Shown one piece after another: positions 59,120 to 64,000 of a stretch of 64,000 nt of DNA; positions within the stretch are counted from its first letter, which is position 1, and each line of letters starts with the position of its first letter. Position numbers and translations under genes: made by a program. The notes beneath the pieces are model-generated. The model saw nothing but the letters and a program-made list of their open reading frames with translations, made no database searches and had not been told where the DNA came from. Location of the stretch: contig LT827125.1 in NCBI GenBank assembly GCA_900169975.1, positions 350,826-414,825 on the forward strand. The letters are read 5' to 3'. This DNA comes from Pseudoflavonifractor sp. Marseille-P3106. Its GTDB lineage: Bacteria > Bacillota > Clostridia > Oscillospirales > Oscillospiraceae.

Positions 59120-59170
59120 TTACCTGTTAAGCGGTTTTTGGGGCTGACCGTCGTACAACAGCGCCCTTCT
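59085..59170 (-). ncRNA. Putative antisense RNA to the toxin-like transcript
   Basis: The minus-strand promoter TTGACA (59204-59199), 16 bases, TATAAT (59182-59177) would start transcription near 59170 toward the toxin gene and overlap its terminator and last codons, as in TxpA/RatA-type pairs. The exact end is not defined; a second possible end is the stem at 58892-58910. Confidence 0.5.
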
Positions 59171-59176
59171 ACCGTC

Positions 59177-59204
59177 ATTATACCAAACGCCTCCGTTTTG
59201 TCAA
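59177..59204 (-). promoter_or_regulatory. Antisense promoter
   Basis: TTGACA and TATAAT, both perfect, with 16-base spacing on the minus strand. No minus-strand gene follows, which supports a regulatory RNA. Confidence 0.7.
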
Positions 59205-59253
59205 GCATGACAGGACGGGGGCGCTTTTTTGCGCCCCGGAAAGGAAACCGGAT

Positions 59254-59631
59254 ATGAGTAAACTGTTGGATATTTTGCTGCGGCCAGAGCTGCCCAATGT
59301 GGCAAAGGAGCTGCCTGAGTGCAAAGTAAAGGTCAAGCGCCTGTCCCGGCTGGCGGGGGAGGACGTGGTGTTCACCCTCCGGGCCCTGCCCTACGGGCGG
59401 GTGCAGGAGATCAAGGAGCTCAAGGAGGACGCCGCGCTGTCCATCCTGCTCTCCGGGCTCGTGGACCCGGACCCCAAGGCGTCCGAGCTGAAGGAGCGGT
59501 ATGGAGGAGCCACCCCGGCGGAGACGCTGAAGGCCCTGCTGCTGCCCGGTGAGATCGAGGATCTGTCCCGGGAGGTGGAGCGCCTGTCCGGCTACCGGGG
59601 GGAGACCATCCAGAAGCTAAAAAACGTCTGA
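59254..59631 (+). CDS. XkdN-like tail assembly chaperone, upstream frame
   Basis: 125 residues, ATG after AAAGGAAA. KLLDILLRPELPNVAKELPE begins the XkdN-like family. The end reads CTA AAA AAC GTC TGA, which holds the slippery heptamer A AAA AAC at 59619-59625 six bases before the stop. Part of the second prophage tail cluster. Confidence 0.75.
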   Translation: MSKLLDILLRPELPNVAKELPECKVKVKRLSRLAGEDVVFTLRALPYGRVQEIKELKEDAALSILLSGLVDPDPKASELKERYGGATPAETLKALLLPGEIEDLSREVERLSGYRGETIQKLKNV

Positions 59632-59789
59632 GGGACGGCGGCGACCCGGATCTGGAGCTGATGTTCTATCTGTTCCGGGAGGGGAAGCCCTTCGACCCGG
59701 CGGCGGTGTACCGCCTGACCGCCGGGGAGAAGGACCTCCTCTGGGCGCTGGCGTCCTACGAGAGCGAGATAAGGCAAAAAAGGACATGA
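59626..59789 (+). CDS. XkdN-like chaperone, -1 frameshift extension
   Basis: Reached by -1 slippage at AAAAAAC: RLRDGGDPDLELMFYLFREG, KPFDPAAVYRLTAGEKDLLW and on to TGA 59787. It has no start codon with a ribosome site. This is the known G/GT layout for tail chaperones of siphovirus and PBSX-type tails. Confidence 0.7.
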
Positions 59790-59793
59790 AAAA

Positions 59794-59814
59794 GCCCCGC
59801 CGTGCGGGCGGGGC
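59794..59814 (-). terminator. Terminator of small hydrophobic gene 2
   Basis: GCCCCGCC (59794-59801) and GGCGGGGC (59807-59814); on the minus strand TTTTT follows (59793-59789). It lies seven bases after the stop of the minus-strand gene. Confidence 0.7.
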
Positions 59815-59820
59815 GCTGGG

Positions 59821-59919
59821 TCACAAAATGGAGATGAGCATCGGAAGGCCTAGGAGAGTGAGAATAATCATCGTGACGATCAACACGATCTTAAAGCTTT
59901 TTTCGGATTCGTCGTCCAT
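59821..59919 (-). CDS. Small hydrophobic peptide, toxin-like 2
   Basis: 32 residues: MDDESEKSFKIVLIVTMIIL then TLLGLPMLISIL, one membrane helix. AAAAAAGGAGAGA stands eight bases before the ATG. It has its own promoter and terminator on the minus strand inside the tail operon, between the chaperone and tape measure. Such peptides in skin/PBSX-like prophages are type I toxins; no antisense promoter was found here. Confidence 0.6.
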   Translation of the reverse strand: MDDESEKSFKIVLIVTMIILTLLGLPMLISIL

Positions 59920-59942
59920 TAGGATCTCTCCTTTTTTATTTT

Positions 59943-59970
59943 ATTATACAACGCTCCAAACGAAAGTCAA
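59943..59970 (-). promoter_or_regulatory. Promoter of toxin-like gene 2
   Basis: Minus strand TTGACT (59970-59965), 16 bases, TATAAT (59948-59943), directly ahead of the A-rich ribosome site. Confidence 0.7.
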
Positions 59971-59984
59971 GTGAGGTGAGCAAT

Positions 59985-61097
59985 ATGCCGGAGGCGTCTA
60001 TCGTCATTACGGCCCAGGACCGCTACTCCAGCGCGGTCAAGAGCATGGCGTCCGTGACCAAGAGCTTTTCCAAGGACGCCGAGCAGATGGAGAAAACCCT
60101 CAGGAATCTCCAGAAAAACAAATACGACCTGAAGGTCAAGACCGATGAGGCCCGTTCCGAGCTGAAGGCGCTGGAGAAGCAGTACGCCGCCACGGGGGAT
60201 GAGGCGGACCGGCTCAAGGTGGAGCTGGCGCAGGCCAAATTCACCACGGCGCAGCAGAACCTTGCCCTGGTCACGAAGGGGGCGGCGGCGGCCCAGCGGC
60301 AGATGGAGAAAACGGGCGGAGCCTGGAGGAAGATGGAGACCACGGTGGGCGGCTCCTCCGGGATGAAGGGAATCGTCAGCGCCGTGGCGTCGATGGGGGC
60401 GGGGCAGATGCTGTCCCAGGCCGCGCAGCAGATCGGGAACACCCTCATTGGGAGCGCGTTCACATCGTCTGCCGGGACGGTGGTTTCCTCGATCTTGTCC
60501 GGCGCGGCTTCCGGCGCGGGCATCGGGGCCATGACCGGGACGACCTTCGGAACCGCCATTGGCGCGGCCATTGGCGGCGCGACGGGTCTGGCCACCGGCG
60601 CGTCCCAGGTGTTTTCCAAGAAGGACGACGCCTTCAAGAGCTATGTGCAGGCCGCCGTAGAGGGACAGATCTCCCAGCGGGAGAGCGACATTGCCTCAGG
60701 GTCCTCCATTGCCGCCGGGCGGGAGACTGACCTGGTTTCCTTCTCCACCATGTTCAAAAGCGAGGATACGGCAAAAAAGTATCTGGGCGACCTGGTGGAG
60801 ATGGCCAACACCACGCCGTTCCTCTATGACGATCTGACCGCCATGTCCAAGACCCTGGCTACTTACGGCTACACGGCGGACAGCATCCTCCCGGTGCTGC
60901 GGACGGTGGGCGACACCGGCGCGGCCCTGGGAATGTCCACCGGCGACATGACCATGGTGTCCACCGCGCTGGGGCGCATGAAGTCCAGCGACAAGACCAC
61001 CCTGGAATACCTCAATATCCTCAACGACCGGGGCGTGGGCGCGGTGGGGATGCTCTCCGACGCCTACGGGGTGGACCAGGGGACCATGTACGACATG
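59985..61097 (+). pseudogene. Tape measure protein N-terminal part, second prophage
   Basis: About 370 residues, ATG after GAGGTGAG. ASIVITAQDRYSSAVKSMAS opens; coiled coils and a Gly/Ala-rich membrane part (GAASGAGIGAMTGTTFGTAI) follow, then YLGDLVEMANTTPFLYDDLT. After QGTMYDM (about 61097) the sequence changes abruptly to a lysis-region protein, so most of the tape measure is deleted. Confidence 0.7.
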
Positions 61098-61883
61098 TTT
61101 CTGTTCTCCCTGGCCGATCAGCCGAAGTACGGCGTGAAATACTGGGACCACCAGAACGGTGGGGCGATGCTCCGGGGGAAGTGGGAGTACGAGAAGTACA
61201 ACTATCCCGGCATCTGCATCGACAGGGACGGGCGACTGACGGGCGACTCACCACCGGCGGCAAGAGTGACGCGGTGTGGGACTACGCCGCCTGCGCCAAT
61301 GCTGGTTACATCGGCGGCAAGCGGGGCGCTGTCACCCCATATCCCCGCAACGGCCTGACCTACACCGGCCTGATGCCCACCGGGGACGTGGTGACCCTCC
61401 TGGCGACCAAAGACACGCCCATGACCGGCGACGAGGCCATGGAGGCGCTCCACAATGCCGGGTGTGTGGACATCCTGCGGTGGGACGGCTCTTATCACGA
61501 GGCGGGGTTTGCGCTGGACCTGGCGCGGCGAATGGAGAAGGTCCTGACCCGCTGCGGCATTGAGGTCACGCTGACCCGGAAGGATAGGTACACGCTCACC
61601 GGCGGTCATCGTGGAGCACGGCTTCCACACCAACCGGGAGGACACGGCGCTCCTGAAGGACAGCGCTTACCGGGAGAAGCTGACGGAAGCCGAGTGCAGG
61701 GGCATCTGCGACTACCTGGTCGTGGCGTACAAGACTGTGCCGGTGGAGGAGGTGCCCTGGTATCAGGAGGACCAGAAGTGGGCCGTGGCCCGGGGGATCA
61801 CGACCGACGGGAGCAGACCCACGGAAGCGGCCACACGGGCGGAGGTTTGGGCCATGCTGAGACGAAGGGAGGGAAAGTGGTGA
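61098..61883 (+). pseudogene. Amidase/lysis-region gene fragments with frameshift and deletion
   Basis: Joined pieces: YGVKYWDHQNGGAMLRGKWE (frame of the tape measure), a shift near 61240, then TTGGKSDAVWDYAACANAGY up to DLARRMEKVLTRCGIEVTLT, and after 61600 another frame with VIVEHGFHTNREDTALLKDS, the end of an Amidase_3 domain. The middle of the amidase (His and Glu motifs) is missing between 61590 and 61605. The protein cannot work. Confidence 0.7.
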
Positions 61884-61884
61884 T

Positions 61885-62306
61885 ATGGATCTCAAGGCGT
61901 GGGTAGCGGCGTGCTGCGCGGCCCTTACCGCCATCTGGGGCTGGTTCGGATGGATCATCGTGGCGTGGATATTGTTCATGACAATCGACTACATCACGGG
62001 TTCCGGAGCGGCAATCAAGAGCGGCGAATGGTCGTCTCAGAAGGCAAGAAAGGGTATCTGGCACAAGGCCGGGTGCATCGCCGCCGTGGTGATGGCCGGT
62101 ATCCTAGCCAATCTGCCCAGCGTGACCCTTCCTTTTCCTTACACTGTGTTCCTCTGCCCCCTGGTGGTGTTCTGATACATCCTCACCGAGGCGGGCAGCT
62201 CGTGGAGAATGTGGGAGCCATGGGCGCATCGGTGCCCGAGTGGCTCAAGAAGGCTATCGCGGCATTGCAGGATAAGGTGGATGAGACGGCTGGGAAAACG
62301 GAATAG
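61885..62306 (+). pseudogene. Phage holin with premature stop and frameshift
   Basis: MDLKAWVAACCAALTAIWGW, three membrane segments and FLCPLVVF, then TGA at 62173-62175 where family members have Trp; YILTEAGS follows, then a one-base shift leads to ENVGAMGASVPEWLKKAIAA and DETAGKTE. It belongs to the toxin-secretion/phage lysis holin family. The first 96 residues might still insert in membrane. Confidence 0.72.
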
Positions 62307-62316
62307 GTCAAGCACT

Positions 62317-62358
62317 GCCCCCATCACCTGTAAAAGAGTGGTGGGGGCGTCGTTTTTT
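62317..62358 (+). terminator. Terminator at the end of the second prophage
   Basis: GCCCCCATCAC (62317-62327) and GTGGTGGGGGC (62338-62348), ten of eleven paired, then GTCGTTTTTT. Confidence 0.75.
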
Positions 62359-62429
62359 GTTAGCATTTTCGTTAGCATTTTTGATTCAAAAACGCTAATT
62401 TATGTTCTTAAAATTTGTAGTCGATAAAG

Positions 62430-63766
62430 TACAATAAGTTTCGCAAAAACAAAAAGACATGGTTTGCAGATCTCTGGTAGAATGAAGTTGCGACACACCA
62501 TTCTGAAAGGAGACAGCAAACCATGTCCGAGAAGATTGTACAGCTAAACGAGGAAGTAATCAAGGGGCAGCTCAAGGAGCTGGTTCGAGGCAGCGTAGAG
62601 GAAACTCTCAACGAGCTGCTGGAAGCCGAGGCGGAGAAACTGACCCAGGCGGCCCGGTACGAGCGTAGTGAGCAGCGCCAGGGCTACCGCAGCGGGCACT
62701 ACAACCGCAACCTCACCACCACTTCCGGGAACGTTACCCTCAAGGTACCCAAACTCAAGGGAATCTCCTTTGAGACTGCTATCATTGATCGGTATCGCCG
62801 TCGTGAAAGCAGTGTGGAAGAGGCGCTCATTGAGATGTACCTGGCAGGTGTATCCGTCCGGCGCGTGGAGGACATTACAGAAGCTCTGTGGGGCAGCAAG
62901 GTCTCTCCCTCCACCATCAGCGAGCTAAACAAGAAAGCGTATGTCCATATTGAAGATTGGCGCAATCGCCCTTTGCAAGGTGGACGGTACCCGTATGTCT
63001 ACGTAGATGGCATCTACGTGCGCCGAAACTGGGGCGGAGAGTTTGAAAATGTAGCCATTCTGGTAGCCATTGCGGTGAACGAGGATGGCTACCGCGAGGT
63101 TCTTGGTGCAGCCGAGGGCATGAAAGAAGACAAGGGCAGCTGGATTAGTTTCTTTCAATGGCTGCGTGGCCGTGGGCTGGACGGAGTCAAACTGGTGGTT
63201 GGAGACAAGTGCCTTGGCATGCTGGAAGCCGTGGGAGAAGTGTTCCCCGAAGCAAAGTACCAGCGTTGCACCGTCCACTTTTACCGCAATGTGTTCTCTG
63301 TAACGCCTCGCTCCAAGGTGTGGCTGGTGGCAAGATGCTCAAGGCGATCCATGCGCAGGAGAGCAAAAGAGCCACCAGAGAAAAGGCTAAGGCTGTGGTG
63401 GAGGAACTCCATTCCATGAAACTGAAGGAAGCTGCCAAGAAGGTAGAGGATGGTATAGAAAAGACTCTTACCTACTGCAATTTTCCCAGCGAACACTGGA
63501 CTCGCATCCGCACCAACAATGTCATTGAGAGGCTGAACCGGGAGATCCGCCGCCGCACCCGTGTGGTGAGCAGTTTCCCGGACGGTAACTCTGCTCTGAT
63601 GCTGGTCTGTGCCCGGTTGCGCCATGTGGCCGGCACCCAGTGGGGCAACAAAAAGTACATGAATATGAAGCACCTGGAGGCTGCCGTTGAGGACGCCTCC
63701 ATTGCTGGCTGACTTCATTCACTCCAGAGGCTGCAAACCAATTTGCGCAAAACTGTTGACACTGCC
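62430..63766 (+). mobile_element. IS256-family insertion sequence
   Basis: Ends carry related inverted sequences: left AGTACAATAAGTTTCGCAAA and ATGGTTTGCAGATCTCTGG (near 62429-62476); right, read inverted, AGTGTCAACAGTTTTGCGCA and TTGGTTTGCAGCCTCTGG (63765-63725). One transposase gene lies inside. Target duplications could not be settled by eye. Confidence 0.65.
62523..63712 (+). pseudogene. IS256-family transposase, frameshifted
   Basis: ATG after AAAGGAG. Frame one reads MSEKIVQLNEEVIKGQLKEL to VTPRSKVW; at about 63331 GCAAGATG stands where GCAAAGATG would keep the frame, and AKAVVEELHSMKLKEAAKKV to DASIAG continues one frame over. Mutator-type domain with VYVDGIYVRRNW (first Asp), VVGDKCLGML (second Asp) and the late Glu in NNVIERLNREIRRRT. 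All DDE parts are present, so only the missing A disables it. Confidence 0.85.
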
Positions 63767-63866
63767 TGGAAGAAACAGCGGGAGGTTGAACAACAGAAAC
63801 AGGCATAACACAAAGCGGGAACAACTCAATGGTGCTCCCGCCTTAATATCAATTATTTCACTTTGG

Positions 63867-64000
63867 GACAACTTGGGGCTGTTGACAAAGCCCACCTGCC
63901 GCGGAAAATATGATATAATGAGAAAAAGAGCGGAGAGGGGGATGGGAATGCAACTGAAACTGCACATGGTAACGATAGAAGATTTGGTCCCAGAGGGACA
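63867..64000 (+). mobile_element. Left end of a probable IS1182-family element (partial)
   Basis: GGACAACTTGGGGCTGTTGACAAAGCCC around 63867-63892 (shown in part: GGGGCTGTTGACAAAGCCC) looks like an insertion sequence end; TATAAT follows at 63914-63919. The element runs past the window edge. Confidence 0.45.
63942..64000 (+). CDS. IS1182-family transposase-like N-terminus (partial)
   Basis: From ATG 63942 or 63948 after GGAGAGGGGG: MQLKLHMVTIEDLVPEG. MVxIEDLVP near the start is typical of IS1182-type transposases. Cut by the end of the window after about 19 codons. Confidence 0.55.
   Translation, partial: MGMQLKLHMVTIEDLVPEG

Noticed and set aside
62359..62380. Repeat pair GTTAGCAT/GTTAGCAT after the second prophage as another arm site
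   Set aside because: The period is 12, not 11, orientation is opposite and no CGAGTGGGA core is at the expected distance; an IS insertion nearby prevents a decision.
1..64000. tRNA, rRNA or CRISPR arrays
   Set aside because: No cloverleaf-like genes, ribosomal RNA stretches or regularly spaced repeats were seen on either strand by eye; a dedicated search was not possible.

Overview
The window looks like the chromosome of a GC-rich gut Clostridium relative, most plausibly an Oscillospiraceae/Flavonifractor-like Bacillota. The codon use, the SD-rich start sites, a Tet(W) gene and the DUF6273-type lectin-fold protein all fit that placement. This is inference: no rRNA or housekeeping gene is present. 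Almost everything here is mobile DNA.

Region 1 (1-35.5 kb) is the near-complete early-late part of a contractile-tailed (myovirus-type) prophage, all on the + strand. It runs through small early genes (radical-SAM-like DUF5131, RecU, Gp49), an ArpU/RinA-like late regulator, two sigma-70-type promoters, three ParB-like proteins, two methyltransferases and the terminase. Next come a portal fused to a MuF-like domain, the prohead protease, the HK97-type capsid, connectors, sheath, tube, a chaperone pair with a probable -2 frameshift, the tape measure and a full baseplate. A diversity-generating retroelement (DGR) follows: Avd, template repeat, reverse transcriptase and a lectin-fold target with the variable repeat. 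All 14 TR/VR differences fall on template adenines. Holins and an amidase endolysin close the late operon.

Region 2 (35.66-56.62 kb) is a tandem array of three integrative mobilizable elements. Four copies of the core CGAGTGGGA separate them. Each element carries, at both ends, its own pair of 8-bp repeats spaced 11 bp apart, about 70 bp inside the left core and about 120 bp inside the right core. Element 1 has repressor, excisionase, integrase, MobC, a RepA-like ATPase, a MobV relaxase with a recognisable oriT, and tet(W) with its attenuator. Element 2 has the same front module, no relaxase, and a BlaI/M56 regulatory cluster with two large lipoprotein-like sensors. Element 3 is a remnant: a relaxase C-terminus, a small membrane protein and large palindromes.

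Region 3 (56.6-62.4 kb) holds a leucine-rich-repeat gene, a palindromic repeat also found inside element 3, a frameshifted OLD-like ATPase, and a strongly deleted second prophage (tube, chaperone with -1 slippery site, tape measure, amidase, holin). Two very small hydrophobic ORFs in it have their own promoters and terminators; one has an opposing promoter, as in type I toxin-antitoxin loci.

Region 4 (62.4-64 kb) has an IS256-family element with a frameshifted transposase and the start of what looks like an IS1182-family element cut by the window end. No tRNA, rRNA or CRISPR array was seen.
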